Assembly: GCA_024636935.1 (NCBI GenBank)
Contig: JAGXGC010000011.1
Coordinates: forward strand, 24,511-88,510
From: Sideroxydans sp.
GTDB lineage: Bacteria > Pseudomonadota > Gammaproteobacteria > Burkholderiales > Gallionellaceae
Reading direction: 5' to 3'
Length of the DNA stretch: 64,000 nt
Under the pieces are notes generated by a model that was not told where the DNA came from, did no database searches, and was given only the letters and a program-made list of their open reading frames with translations. Position numbers and translations under genes: made by a program. Every line of letters begins with the position of its first letter. Positions within the stretch are counted from its first letter, which is position 1. Of this stretch, positions 51,610 through 61,357 are shown piece after piece.

Positions 51610-53652
51610 ATGATCGCTTCGCAGTTGCTGCAAGGCTTGTCCAAACGTTTGAACAGCCGCGGGTTTTCCGTATTGCTATCGGCACTTTCCGTGCTGGTCG
51701 TGTTGACCCTTTATTTCTCCCAGAATCCTTTTCTAGAGGCGTTCGAGGCACGTACTTACGATCTGCGCTTCCGCGAGATGCGCGGCGCTATTCCGCTTGA
51801 CCCCAGCATCGCCATCATTGCTATTGACGACAAAAGTATCGCCGAGTTGGGGCGCTATCCGTGGACTCGCAGCCAGTACGCACGGCTTTTGGAGCGTTTA
51901 AAGGCGGCACAGGCCAAGGCGGTGATGTTCGATGCTTTCTTCCCCGAGCGCGAAGACATGGTGAACGATCAGGCATTCTCGGCCGCGATGCGAAAATCGG
52001 GCATCGTCACGTTGGCGCAATTGTTCGAATACGGCCCAGATGGTCAGGTGAAAGGCGTCACCCGTTCGCTCCCCGAGTTTGAGCGAGCCGCAGCCTCTGC
52101 GGGACAGATCAATCTATTTCCGGATGAAGATGGTGTGAATCGTCGCGTACCGTTGCTGATCGAAGCAGACGGCAAGTTGCACCCTTCTTTGGGCATGACG
52201 GCAGCAATGATGGCGCTGGGGGTCAAAGATTTCTCTGTCGACTCTTACTACGTGAAAGTCGGGGATAGGCAGGTTCCGGTGGATGGGCAATATGCGATGT
52301 GGATCAATTACACCGGCCCGCCGGGAGGATATCCGCGCTATTCCTTCTCTGATGTGGTGAACGGCCATGTGCCGACCGAGGCACTCAAAGGAAAGGTGCT
52401 ATTCATCGGTGCGACGGCGCTGGGCGTGTATGACATGCGGGTCACTCCTTTCCACGGTAATACGCCGGGGGTGGAGATTCACGCGACGGTGGCCGACAAC
52501 ATCATCAGCAACCGCTTTATCGAGCAAGGTGCTCCCGAGGCGCTACTGGATATGCTGTTCATCGTGCTGATGGGGCTGACAGCCTATTTCCTGACTACGC
52601 GACTGAAACTATACGGTGCTATCCCAGCCACGATGGTGTTGTTGGCAGGCTATATCTGGTTCACCTACGAAATGTTCGCAGCGGGGCAGTGGATCAACAT
52701 CATCTATCCGACCTTGTCTGCGATCTTGGCGCTGTTGGTGGGCGGCAGCTTCCGTTATCTGGTGTTGGAGCGCAGTGCGCGCGAGTTACGTTCGATGTTC
52801 TCCAGCTATCTGTCACCCAAGCTGGTGGCACGACTGGAGAAGGATCCGGATGCGGCCAAGATCGGTGGTGATAACAAAGATGTGACGGTGTTGTTCACCG
52901 ACATCAAAGGCTTTACGACCTTCAGCGAATCGCATCCGCCGCAGGTGGTGGTGTCACGCCTGAACGAATATCTGGGCGAGATGGTGAAGATCATCGAAAA
53001 GCATGACGGCACTATCGATAAGTTCATCGGTGATGCGGTGATGGCCTATTGGGGTGCGCCGCTGGCCCAGCCCGACCATGCAAGGCTGGCGATGGAGTGT
53101 GTGAGCGCCATGGCTGCGCGCATGGGGCAACTGACAGTCAAATGGGAAGCTGATGGCGTGCAGCCGTTTGCGATACGCGGTGGTTTGCATTCGGGCGAGG
53201 TGGTGGCGGGTAACGTCGGCTTCGCGGGCAAGAAGATGGAATACACGGTTATCGGCGATACGGTGAATCTGGCATCGCGCCTGGAAGGCACTGCGAAGTA
53301 TTACGGCATCAATTATCTGGTGGGCGAACAGACGCGTTTGCAGGCTGCAGATGTCTGCCCGTATCGAGAGCTGGACAAGATTCGTGTGGTGGGCAAACAG
53401 TTACCCGTTACAATTTATGAGCCTCAAGTCGGGCCGGATGCGCTGAGCAGCGAGCAACTGGCACTTTTCGATGCGGGGCTGACGCACTATCGGCAGCGCG
53501 ACTGGGCCGCAGCACAGGCCGAATTCACTGCCTTGCTGCAAGTCAGGCCGGAAGACAAACCCAGTCAACTGTACATTGAGCGTTGCATCTATTTTGCTTC
53601 GACCCCCCCAGCCGCAGATTGGGACGGCGTTTTTAATCGGGTGGATAAATAA
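51610..53652 (+). CDS. CHASE2-domain class III adenylate-cyclase-type protein
   Basis: The 680-residue protein has an N-terminal membrane helix and an extracytoplasmic CHASE2 domain (about residues 40-320: SIAIIAIDDKSIAELGRYPWTR, GKVLFIGATALGVYDMRVTPF). Three membrane helices follow (about 320-385). A class III cyclase domain (about 415-600) has the metal residue motif VLFTDIKGFTTFSE, FIGDAVMAYWGAP and YTVIGDTVNLASRLEG. A TPR-like tail (about 620-670) closes it. It probably makes cAMP in response to an envelope cue sensed by CHASE2. The genes after it encode exported proteins. Confidence 0.92.
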   Translation: MIASQLLQGLSKRLNSRGFSVLLSALSVLVVLTLYFSQNPFLEAFEARTYDLRFREMRGAIPLDPSIAIIAIDDKSIAELGRYPWTRSQYARLLERLKAAQAKAVMFDAFFPEREDMVNDQAFSAAMRKSGIVTLAQLFEYGPDGQVKGVTRSLPEFERAAASAGQINLFPDEDGVNRRVPLLIEADGKLHPSLGMTAAMMALGVKDFSVDSYYVKVGDRQVPVDGQYAMWINYTGPPGGYPRYSFSDVVNGHVPTEALKGKVLFIGATALGVYDMRVTPFHGNTPGVEIHATVADNIISNRFIEQGAPEALLDMLFIVLMGLTAYFLTTRLKLYGAIPATMVLLAGYIWFTYEMFAAGQWINIIYPTLSAILALLVGGSFRYLVLERSARELRSMFSSYLSPKLVARLEKDPDAAKIGGDNKDVTVLFTDIKGFTTFSESHPPQVVVSRLNEYLGEMVKIIEKHDGTIDKFIGDAVMAYWGAPLAQPDHARLAMECVSAMAARMGQLTVKWEADGVQPFAIRGGLHSGEVVAGNVGFAGKKMEYTVIGDTVNLASRLEGTAKYYGINYLVGEQTRLQAADVCPYRELDKIRVVGKQLPVTIYEPQVGPDALSSEQLALFDAGLTHYRQRDWAAAQAEFTALLQVRPEDKPSQLYIERCIYFASTPPAADWDGVFNRVDK

Positions 53653-53704
53653 CGTGGCCGTCAGTGTCGCGAATCACATCAACAGAATTTGGATAGGTGG
53701 ATAC

Positions 53705-56700
53705 ATGCGTAAATTGCTGATTGCATCCCTGATCGGGCTTATTTCCTATAATGCTCAAGCGGCTTTGAACGGGAACGGACTCACCAACGGCTTTATCAAG
53801 GCTGATTTTAAACGCGAGATACCCGTCGACAATCTGGACAAGTTGCTAGCCACTGGCGGTGGCCTGCTATTCGTTGCACGCAAAGGCGGTGTCGTTGATG
53901 CGATGAAGGAAGACGGTAAAGTGGCCTTTACGCTGCCCGCGAAGTCAGACGAAATAGAACTCCTGAAGCGTCCTGAAGGTGCTGCGATCAGTAAAGATAC
54001 CGTGTACGTGGTGGATAGCGGCACCAATCAGGTGGTGATGTATGCCTTGCCGGGCGGTAAGTACAAAGGGCGGTTCGGTGCGAAAACAGGCGGTTTCTTC
54101 GGTGGCGACGATCAGGCGCTGGAAAGCCCGCGTGGAATCGCGGTGCACGAAGGCGTGGTGTACGTGGCGGACACCGGTAATAAACGCATCCAGATGTTCG
54201 GTGTGAACGGTGTGTTCATGCATACGCTGACATTGAGCGCAAAAGGCAGCGGTGAAGGCGGCAAGAATTTGCCATGGCAACTGAAAAAAGCCGTGGATAT
54301 CGCGCTGGATGAAGCGGGCCGTATCTATGTGCTGGATAGCGACGAGAACCAGATCAAGGTCTACGACCCCAAAGGCCTGTATCTGCGCTCTTTCGAGGAT
54401 ATCGGTTCTCCGGTTGCACTGGCTGTAGCGGAAGACGGTGTGTATGTCGCAGATGAACGCACTCAAGCCGTGTCCAAGTTCGATTTCGATGGCAAGCTGG
54501 CCTTTCCTTTTGGCTCCAAGGGCGAAGGTAAATCCCAAACCAAGAAACTATCCGGCCTGGCAGTCGAAAAAGGCCAGCAGGTCTATATCGGTGATGCCGG
54601 CAAGTCGTTGATCAATCAATTCCAGACTGTCGCGGGTACGCGCATGGAGCCGGTTCCTAAGGCGGCAGGACGTTCTTCTATCAAATGGCAGGGCAGCATT
54701 CCGGTCGAGGCAGTGCAACTGGCCCGCGATGGCAAGGGGACGGTGTATGCCATTGCCAAGAGCGGCAAAGAAGGCAATGTTCTGCTAAAGCTGCAGGATG
54801 GCAAAGTAGCTGCAACGATCAAACCTGCCGACATGGATCTGACTGCGGTCACAGTGGATGCGAGTGGTGGCCTTTGGGTGCTGGATAAAAAGAAAAAGCG
54901 CTGCGTTAAGTTGGACGAAGCGGGGCAGGAACTGACTTCTTTTGGTAGCGGAGGTAGCGGCGCCGGACAGTTCAGTAATCCAGCCTCTGTGGCGGTGGCG
55001 AGTAGCGGTTTGGTGTTCGTGGCGGATCGTGGCAATCGCTCGGTACAGGTGTTCCGCGGCGACGGTGTCTATGTGAACAAGCTTGGCGGAAATATCAGTA
55101 ATCCATTGGCGATCGGCATAGATCCGCAGGATCGTTTGTTCGTGTTGGATGGCAGTCGCAGCAGCGTGTTGGTGTTTACACCAAGCGGAGAGTTGTCACA
55201 TGAGTTCGACAGACCGAAAGAGGGGAGCTTGTTCACCAAGCCGGTGGATATGGCGGTCACAGCTGACGAAGTTTTGGTGCTGGACGGGAACCAGGTGAAG
55301 GCGTTCGATCACAAGGGCAAGTTGTTACGCGTATTCGGGACCAAAGAGACCGGCACGGCCAATCTGGGCGATCCGGTGGCATTGGCCAGCAGTGGTGGCA
55401 GTACGCTGTTTGTGGCGGATGGTGAAGGTAAGCGTGTCGAATCCCTGTCGGTGATGTACAAGCCGCAGCCGGCGGCCAACTTCGCGGCGCATGGCCATGT
55501 GCATGCGGTGGACTTGAGTTGGGATAAGCCGGCGGCGTTCTACGTCAAGGCTTTCCACATCTATCGCTCCAAGAGCGAGAACGCGGGCTATGTGCAAGTT
55601 GGCACCACTGAAACCAATACCTATTCCGATGTCGGCTTGGAGGCGGATATACCTTATTTCTATCGCGTGGTTGCTGTTTCCGATTTTGGCTACGAAGGTG
55701 CGAGCAGTACCGCTGCCGCTGCGAAAACAGAAAAATTCACGCCGCCTGCTTTGGCCGAGGTCAAGAGTGAAATGACTCCCTGGCAAGCTAATCTGAAATG
55801 GGATGCGGTCGATCCGCAATACTTCGCCGCCTATCGTATCTATCAGAAGGACGGCGATGCCATGCTGCAGGTGGGCGAGGTGACGACGCCGGAGTTCACC
55901 AAGGATGCCTTGCAGCCTGAGACTAAATATACCTTCTTCGTCAGCGTACTGAGCTCAGACCAGACCGAGTCTGAAAAGCTGCCGGTAGAGGTGACAACAT
56001 TGATCTTCAATCGTCCGCCGCTGGACATCGAGGTGGTCAAGCTGGAGAACGTATTCTCTAACTCTTACAAGATGTACGAGCGTGACGGTATCGGCACCAT
56101 CCGTTTGACCAACAATACTGACAAGAAGATGGAGAAGATCCGGGTCAGCTTCTTGTTGAAGAACTTCATGGACTTTTCGACCGAGAACAAGATCCTTAAG
56201 TTGATGCCGGGTTCAAGCGAAGAGTTGCCGTTGAAGGCTGTATTCAACAATAGCATCCTGACCATGACCGAGGATAGCTCGGTGCAGGCGCTGATCGAGG
56301 CCAGCTATTTCGAGAACGGCAAGAAAGTGACTTACAGCCATAACGCCACAGTCAATGTGTATGACAAGCACCGCCTGACCTGGGATGAACGAGAACGCTT
56401 TGCGGCTTTCGTCACCCCCAAGGATCCGCCAGTGCTGAATCTGGCCCGTTCCATCGTTGGCGAGTACCGCGAGACCAAGGATGAGGCACAGTTGGCGGCG
56501 GCCTTGTTCGATGCGTTGGGTGTGTTCGGTCTGACCTATATCCAAGACCCGAGCAATCCGTATCAGGTCAGCTCTGGCAAGGAGCAAACGGTCGACTACA
56601 TTCAGTTCCCGCGTGAGACTTTGGAGCGGAAGTCCGGCGATTGTGACGATCTGGTGGCGGTATACAGCGCTGGTCTGGAGAGCATGGGTATCAACACCCG

Positions 56701-57454
56701 AGTGCTGGAAGTGCCGGGCCATATGCTGATGATGTTCGATACGCGAATCCCGGCAGAGGGCGATGGCTACACCATGAACAATCTGTACGTGATCAACGAG
56801 GGCACGCTGTGGGTGCCGGTGGAGACCACGCTGGTGGGAAATTCTTTCATCAAGGCCTGGGAGAAGGGTAGCGAGACCTATTACAAGTACAAGGATGATG
56901 GGCTGACGATGCTGGATATCCATCCTGCATGGGAGACCTACAAGCCGGCCAGTCTGCCCGATTCAGATTGGAAGGCGAGCGGACTCAACCGAGCCACCAT
57001 CGAGAAGAAATTTCCGGGCGATATCCTGTCGGTGTTGAAAATCAGCTCGCAGACTAAGACCCGACGCTATCTGGATATCATCAAAGACAAGCCGAACGAT
57101 GTGGACGCGCACTTGCAGGTGGGTATTATCTTGGCCAAGATCGGCGACCGTAAAGAAGCGATGAAATACTTCGAGAAGGTGCTGAGTCTGGATGCCAAGA
57201 ACGCTTCTGCCCATAACAATCGTGGCAATCTGTATATGATCGACGACAAGTATCAGGATGCCGTCAAAGCCTATGATGCGGCGGCCAAGCTGAGCCCCAA
57301 GGATCCGCATATCTTGGTCAATCTTGCCCGTGCCTATAAACGATTGGGTAACACCAAGCAAGCCAAGGCGACCTTCATCAACGCCAAGAAACTGGATCGC
57401 AACGTGCAGGTACAATATCGGGCGCTGGCGCTGGAACTATTGAATGCACTTTGA
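53705..57454 (+). CDS. Giant exported NHL/Fn3/transglutaminase-like/TPR protein
   Basis: The ATG at 53705 opens a signal peptide (MRKLLIASLIGLISYNAQA) in a 1249-residue protein. NHL-type propeller units run from about residue 40 to 580 (GIAVHEGVVYVADTGNKRIQ, SVAVASSGLVFVADRGNRSV). Two Fn3-like domains follow (about 590-760), then a helical or CARDB-like part. A transglutaminase-like core (about 900-1060) carries KSGDCDDLVAVYSAG and EVPGHMLMMFD as Cys and His motifs. C-terminal TPRs (about 1140-1240) end it. It is the second transglutaminase-like envelope protein in the window. Confidence 0.85.
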   Translation: MRKLLIASLIGLISYNAQAALNGNGLTNGFIKADFKREIPVDNLDKLLATGGGLLFVARKGGVVDAMKEDGKVAFTLPAKSDEIELLKRPEGAAISKDTVYVVDSGTNQVVMYALPGGKYKGRFGAKTGGFFGGDDQALESPRGIAVHEGVVYVADTGNKRIQMFGVNGVFMHTLTLSAKGSGEGGKNLPWQLKKAVDIALDEAGRIYVLDSDENQIKVYDPKGLYLRSFEDIGSPVALAVAEDGVYVADERTQAVSKFDFDGKLAFPFGSKGEGKSQTKKLSGLAVEKGQQVYIGDAGKSLINQFQTVAGTRMEPVPKAAGRSSIKWQGSIPVEAVQLARDGKGTVYAIAKSGKEGNVLLKLQDGKVAATIKPADMDLTAVTVDASGGLWVLDKKKKRCVKLDEAGQELTSFGSGGSGAGQFSNPASVAVASSGLVFVADRGNRSVQVFRGDGVYVNKLGGNISNPLAIGIDPQDRLFVLDGSRSSVLVFTPSGELSHEFDRPKEGSLFTKPVDMAVTADEVLVLDGNQVKAFDHKGKLLRVFGTKETGTANLGDPVALASSGGSTLFVADGEGKRVESLSVMYKPQPAANFAAHGHVHAVDLSWDKPAAFYVKAFHIYRSKSENAGYVQVGTTETNTYSDVGLEADIPYFYRVVAVSDFGYEGASSTAAAAKTEKFTPPALAEVKSEMTPWQANLKWDAVDPQYFAAYRIYQKDGDAMLQVGEVTTPEFTKDALQPETKYTFFVSVLSSDQTESEKLPVEVTTLIFNRPPLDIEVVKLENVFSNSYKMYERDGIGTIRLTNNTDKKMEKIRVSFLLKNFMDFSTENKILKLMPGSSEELPLKAVFNNSILTMTEDSSVQALIEASYFENGKKVTYSHNATVNVYDKHRLTWDERERFAAFVTPKDPPVLNLARSIVGEYRETKDEAQLAAALFDALGVFGLTYIQDPSNPYQVSSGKEQTVDYIQFPRETLERKSGDCDDLVAVYSAGLESMGINTRVLEVPGHMLMMFDTRIPAEGDGYTMNNLYVINEGTLWVPVETTLVGNSFIKAWEKGSETYYKYKDDGLTMLDIHPAWETYKPASLPDSDWKASGLNRATIEKKFPGDILSVLKISSQTKTRRYLDIIKDKPNDVDAHLQVGIILAKIGDRKEAMKYFEKVLSLDAKNASAHNNRGNLYMIDDKYQDAVKAYDAAAKLSPKDPHILVNLARAYKRLGNTKQAKATFINAKKLDRNVQVQYRALALELLNAL

Positions 57455-57491
57455 GTCCGATGCCTGCTTGCTTAATCGAGGAGATATAGCT

Positions 57492-57887
57492 ATGAAAAGA
57501 TTGATTTCGTTGTTTGTTTTGCTGGGTATCGTCTTGGCCGCACCGATGCAGGTGTCGGCAGCCGAAGAGGAGCTGTCACTGTGGGAGCGTCTGCGCAAGA
57601 AGGTCGAATTATTGACCCCGAAGAAGAAGCTGACCACTACTACGGCAGCGGGTGGCGTGCGCGGTTCGCTGGCAGATGCGGATGACGTCTATTGGAAGGG
57701 CGAGGCAGAGCAGATCGCCATTGAGGAAACTGAGCTGACTGCATTTACCAAAGCGATCGAACTGGTGGATACGGGCAAAACGGATGATGCCAAGGTTGCT
57801 TTCGCTGAATTCGTCAAACAATACCCTGATAGTTCATTGCGTTCGGATGCTGAAGCGGCACTGGCGCAGCTGACGCCAGCCAAGTAA
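57492..57887 (+). CDS. Small exported TPR-type protein (131 aa)
   Basis: The ATG at 57492 follows AGGAGAT and opens a signal peptide (MKRLISLFVLLGIVLAAPMQVSA). The mature part has a WERLRKKVELLTPKKKL segment and a single TPR-like unit (KAIELVDTGKTDDAKVAFAEF, VKQYPDSSLRSDAEAALAQL). It is co-directional with the giant protein gene and 37 bp after it, so it may be its partner. Function unknown. Confidence 0.75.
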   Translation: MKRLISLFVLLGIVLAAPMQVSAAEEELSLWERLRKKVELLTPKKKLTTTTAAGGVRGSLADADDVYWKGEAEQIAIEETELTAFTKAIELVDTGKTDDAKVAFAEFVKQYPDSSLRSDAEAALAQLTPAK

Positions 57888-57897
57888 GTCCACAAAA

Positions 57898-57930
57898 GGC
57901 TGGAGCTGCTGGCAGAAAGCGGCTCCAGCC
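57898..57930 (+). terminator. Hairpin after the TPR gene
   Basis: GGCTGGAGC/GCTCCAGCC form a 9 bp stem over a 15-base loop, 10 bp after the stop. There is no T run, so termination would be weak. Confidence 0.5.
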
Positions 57931-57932
57931 AC

Positions 57933-57938
57933 TATAAT
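57933..57938 (+). promoter_or_regulatory. -10 element of hemA
   Basis: A perfect TATAAT lies 33 bp before the hemA ATG. No good -35 hexamer is seen 17 bp upstream. Confidence 0.5.
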
Positions 57939-57971
57939 TCCGCCCCCGAACCTCCGGACAGCGGACTTTCC

Positions 57972-59225
57972 ATGCAGCTATTCACCTTCGGCCTCAATCA
58001 CCAGTCCGCTCCGCTCGACGTGCGCGAACAACTCGCGTTCCATGTCGAGACGATGGATGTCGCTCTGCGCGATCTAGTCGGGAACGGTGCAGCCAAGGAA
58101 GCCACCATTCTGTCCACCTGCAATCGTACCGAGATCTATTGCAGCACCAGTTCTCCCGCGCAGGCAGTGGGCTGGCTGGCGGATTATCACAAGCTGCCGG
58201 CGAACGATGTAGAGCCCTATATCTATCGTCTGCCGCAGGAGCAAGCGGTGAAGCACGCATTCCGCGTCGCCAGTGGCTTGGACTCCATGGTGTTGGGCGA
58301 ACCGCAGATCCTCGGTCAGATGAAGCAGGCGGTACGTCAAGCCGAACATGCGGGCACGATGGGATTTCTGCTGCACAAATTATTTCAGCGCACTTTCTCG
58401 GTCGCCAAAGATGTGCGTACCCAGACCGAGATCGGCGCCAATCTGGTGTCGATGGCTGCTGCGGCCGTCAAGCTGGCCGAGCGTATCTTTCCCAGTATCT
58501 CCGAACAGAATGTGTTGTTCATTGGCGCAGGCGAGATGATCGAACTGAACGCAGTGCATTTCGCCGCGCGCAAACCGAAAAAGATCACCGTTGCCAACCG
58601 GACACTTGAGCGCGCCCAGACTTTGGCGCACCGCATCGATGGTCATGCGGTCACTCTGAATGAATTGCATGAGCAGTTGGCGCATCACGACATCATCGTC
58701 ACCTGCACCGCCAGCCAGTTGCCAATTCTGGGTAAGGGGCTGGTCGAGCGCGCGCTCAAGCAGCGCAAACATCGCCCTCTGTTCATCGTCGATCTGGCAG
58801 TGCCGCGCGACGTGGAGCCGGAAGTGGCCGAGCTGGATGATGTATTCCTATACACCGTGGACGACTTGGCTGAGGTGGTGCGTGATGGACAGGATGCGCG
58901 TCAGGGCGCAGTGAAGGAAGCCGAGGTCATCATCGACTCCGGCGTCAACGAGTTCATTCACTGGATGGAATCACGCGAGGTCGTGCCGACCATTCGCGCA
59001 CTGCGCGACCATGCCGAACGCCAGCGTCGTCACGAGATGGAAAAGGCGCTCAAGCAACTGGCCAAGGGAGAGGCACCGGAGAAGGTGCTGGAAGCGCTGA
59101 GCGGCTCACTCACCAATAAATTCCTTCACGCACCGACGCAGAGCCTGAATCAGGCGCAGGATAGCGAACGACAGACACTGCTCGACGCGGTCCACCGCAT
59201 CTACCACCTGCACAACCCGGAATGA
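57972..59225 (+). CDS. hemA: Glutamyl-tRNA reductase
   Basis: The 417-residue product has the catalytic-Cys motif [24 protein letters not shown], the NADPH site [16 protein letters not shown], and [18 protein letters not shown] [14 protein letters not shown]. It makes glutamate-1-semialdehyde from Glu-tRNA, the first step of tetrapyrrole synthesis. It overlaps prfA by 4 bp; hemA-prfA-prmC is a classical order. Confidence 0.98.
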   Translation: MQLFTFGLNHQSAPLDVREQLAFHVETMDVALRDLVGNGAAKEATILSTCNRTEIYCSTSSPAQAVGWLADYHKLPANDVEPYIYRLPQEQAVKHAFRVASGLDSMVLGEPQILGQMKQAVRQAEHAGTMGFLLHKLFQRTFSVAKDVRTQTEIGANLVSMAAAAVKLAERIFPSISEQNVLFIGAGEMIELNAVHFAARKPKKITVANRTLERAQTLAHRIDGHAVTLNELHEQLAHHDIIVTCTASQLPILGKGLVERALKQRKHRPLFIVDLAVPRDVEPEVAELDDVFLYTVDDLAEVVRDGQDARQGAVKEAEVIIDSGVNEFIHWMESREVVPTIRALRDHAERQRRHEMEKALKQLAKGEAPEKVLEALSGSLTNKFLHAPTQSLNQAQDSERQTLLDAVHRIYHLHNPE

Positions 59226-60304
59226 AGCCTAGTATCGCCGACAAACTCGCGCGTCTCGCCGAGCGTTTGGATGAGGTCACGCGCCTGTTGAGTAGCGAAG
59301 AAGCCACGCGTGATATGGATGCCTTCCGCAAACTTAATCGTGAGCGTGTGGAGATCGAGCCGGTGGTCGAGCTGTATCACGCTTATCAGGCTTGCGAATC
59401 AGACATTGCAGCTGCGCAGGAGATGGCCGACGATCCCGATATGCGCGACTTCGCCGATGAGGAGATCAAAGCCGGGCGCGAGAAGCTGGAGCAGCTTGAA
59501 ATCGACTTGCAGAAACAATTGCTGCCCAAGGACCCCAACGACGAACGCAACGTGTTCCTTGAAGTGCGCGCCGGTACCGGCGGCGACGAAGCCGCCTTAT
59601 TCGCAGGCGATCTATTTCGCATGTATCTGCGTTTTGCAGAACGCCGCCGTTGGCAGGTAGAGATCATCTCGGAAAGTCATGGCGAAGTCGGCGGCTACAA
59701 GGAAGTCATCGCGCGCATCATCGGCCAAGGTGCATATTCAGTGCTTAAGTTCGAATCGGGTGCCCATCGTGTGCAGCGTGTGCCTGCCACTGAGACTCAA
59801 GGACGTATCCATACTTCAGCCTGCACCGTCGCTATCCTGCCCGAGGCGGATGAGGTGGGCGAAGTTGAACTGAATCCTGCCGATCTGCGTATCGATACCT
59901 TCCGCGCCTCGGGGGCGGGTGGTCAGCACATCAACAAGACTGATTCCGCCGTGCGTCTCACCCACATCCCGACCGGCACCGTGGTCGAGTGTCAGGATGG
60001 TCGTTCTCAGCACCAGAATAAGGCGCAGGCCATGCGTGTGCTGGCCGCGCGTATCAAGGACAAAGAAGAGCAGGCAGCACACAGCAAGATCGCTGCAGAG
60101 CGAAAATCGCTGGTGGGCAGTGGTGATCGTTCGGAACGCATCCGTACCTATAACTTCCCGCAAGGCCGCGTCACCGACCATCGCATTAACCTCACCTTGT
60201 ACAAGATGGATCAGATTTTGGATGGCGACATCAGCGAATTGACTGATGCGCTGATGGCCGAACATCAGGCAGAGCAGCTAGCTGCTCTGGGGCAGGAAGG
60301 CTAA
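59222..60304 (+). CDS. prfA: Peptide chain release factor 1
   Basis: The 360-residue product has the PAT stop-codon tripeptide ([15 protein letters not shown]), a [18 protein letters not shown] segment, and the GGQ loop [20 protein letters not shown]. It reads UAA and UAG in the ribosome. It shares an operon with prmC, which methylates the Gln of GGQ. Confidence 0.99.
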   Translation: MKPSIADKLARLAERLDEVTRLLSSEEATRDMDAFRKLNRERVEIEPVVELYHAYQACESDIAAAQEMADDPDMRDFADEEIKAGREKLEQLEIDLQKQLLPKDPNDERNVFLEVRAGTGGDEAALFAGDLFRMYLRFAERRRWQVEIISESHGEVGGYKEVIARIIGQGAYSVLKFESGAHRVQRVPATETQGRIHTSACTVAILPEADEVGEVELNPADLRIDTFRASGAGGQHINKTDSAVRLTHIPTGTVVECQDGRSQHQNKAQAMRVLAARIKDKEEQAAHSKIAAERKSLVGSGDRSERIRTYNFPQGRVTDHRINLTLYKMDQILDGDISELTDALMAEHQAEQLAALGQEG

Positions 60305-60309
60305 GCAGC

Positions 60310-61188
60310 ATGTCTAGCATCCGCGAGCGGTTGGCGCAGGATGTCGCTGCGATACGCCGAGCACTGGATCTGGAACAGGACGAGGCGCGCAGCGAGGTGC
60401 AATCCTTGTTGCAAACGGTGCTGGTCGTGAATCGCGCCTATCTGCTGGCGCATCCTGAGCGAGTACTCACCGAACAAGAACTTTCCCGCTATCAAACATT
60501 ATTGCAGCGCCGTTTGCAGGGCGAGCCGCTGGCTTATATTCTGGGCGAGCGAGAGTTCTTTGGTCTGAATTTCAAAGTCACGCCCGCCACCTTGATTCCC
60601 CGTCCCGATACCGAGCTGCTGGTTGAACTGGCGTTGGCACGCATCTCCTCCCCAAGCTGTCGTGTACTCGATCTTGGCACGGGTAGCGGAGCCATCGCGC
60701 TGTCTATCGCGCATAGCCGTCCTGAGGTGGGGGTGATGGCGGTAGATGCCTCAGCGGAGGCATTGTCAGTGGCGCAAGAGAACGCTAAGTGCTTGAAGAT
60801 CCTCAATGCCAGATTTTTGCTGAGTGACTGGTTCTCAGCACTGGTGGGGCAGAATTTCGATTTGATTGTCTCCAACCCACCCTATATCGCCGAAGACGAT
60901 CGACATCTGGCCCAGGGCGATCTGCGCTTCGAGCCTGCAAGCGCGTTGGCGTCCGGTTTGGATGGGCTGGATGATATCCGTCGCATCATCAACGAAGCGG
61001 GTGCTCACCTTGCGGCGGGTGGATGGTTGATGTTGGAACATGGCTTCGATCAAGCGGCGCAAGTGCGTGAACTGTTGCGGGGGGCAGGCTTTAAGAATGT
61101 CCGGTCAGACAAGGACTTGGCTGGGATCGAACGCGTTTCCGGCGGTCAACTGCATGAGGGGCATAGTTCATTTGGGGGGTGTATATAG
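60310..61188 (+). CDS. prmC: Release-factor glutamine methyltransferase
   Basis: The 292-residue SAM-dependent enzyme has VLDLGTGSGAIALSIA, then LIVSNPPYIAEDD with the NPPY site, and an N-terminal helical domain (GEPLAYILGEREFFGL). It methylates Gln of the GGQ loop in RF1 and RF2. It starts 5 bp after prfA. The last codons run into a set of ATATAGGC repeats. Confidence 0.97.
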   Translation: MSSIRERLAQDVAAIRRALDLEQDEARSEVQSLLQTVLVVNRAYLLAHPERVLTEQELSRYQTLLQRRLQGEPLAYILGEREFFGLNFKVTPATLIPRPDTELLVELALARISSPSCRVLDLGTGSGAIALSIAHSRPEVGVMAVDASAEALSVAQENAKCLKILNARFLLSDWFSALVGQNFDLIVSNPPYIAEDDRHLAQGDLRFEPASALASGLDGLDDIRRIINEAGAHLAAGGWLMLEHGFDQAAQVRELLRGAGFKNVRSDKDLAGIERVSGGQLHEGHSSFGGCI

Positions 61189-61222
61189 GCCGATATATAG
61201 GCCAAACGGCATATAGGCAAAG
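61183..61222. repeat. Triplicated ATATAGGC unit
   Basis: Three ATATAGGC cores occur within 40 bp at the prmC 3' end. One copy (ATATATAGGCCAAA) matches 37611-37624. Confidence 0.5.
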
Positions 61223-61305
61223 CCGTAGTGGCTACCTACAATTCGCCCTGAGTTGTGAGCTTTGAGTTGTTATCAACTCGATCTTTCATACTCTCCTCCT
61301 ATTCT

Positions 61306-61334
61306 GGGCCGTCGCAAGATGGCCCGTTTTTTTT
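61306..61334 (+). terminator. Terminator of the hemA-prfA-prmC operon
   Basis: GGGCC/GGCCC stem with a 10-base loop and an eight-T run, 118 bp after prmC and before the convergent argH. Confidence 0.85.
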
Positions 61335-61357
61335 GCCCGCGATTTACGCGGAAAAAA

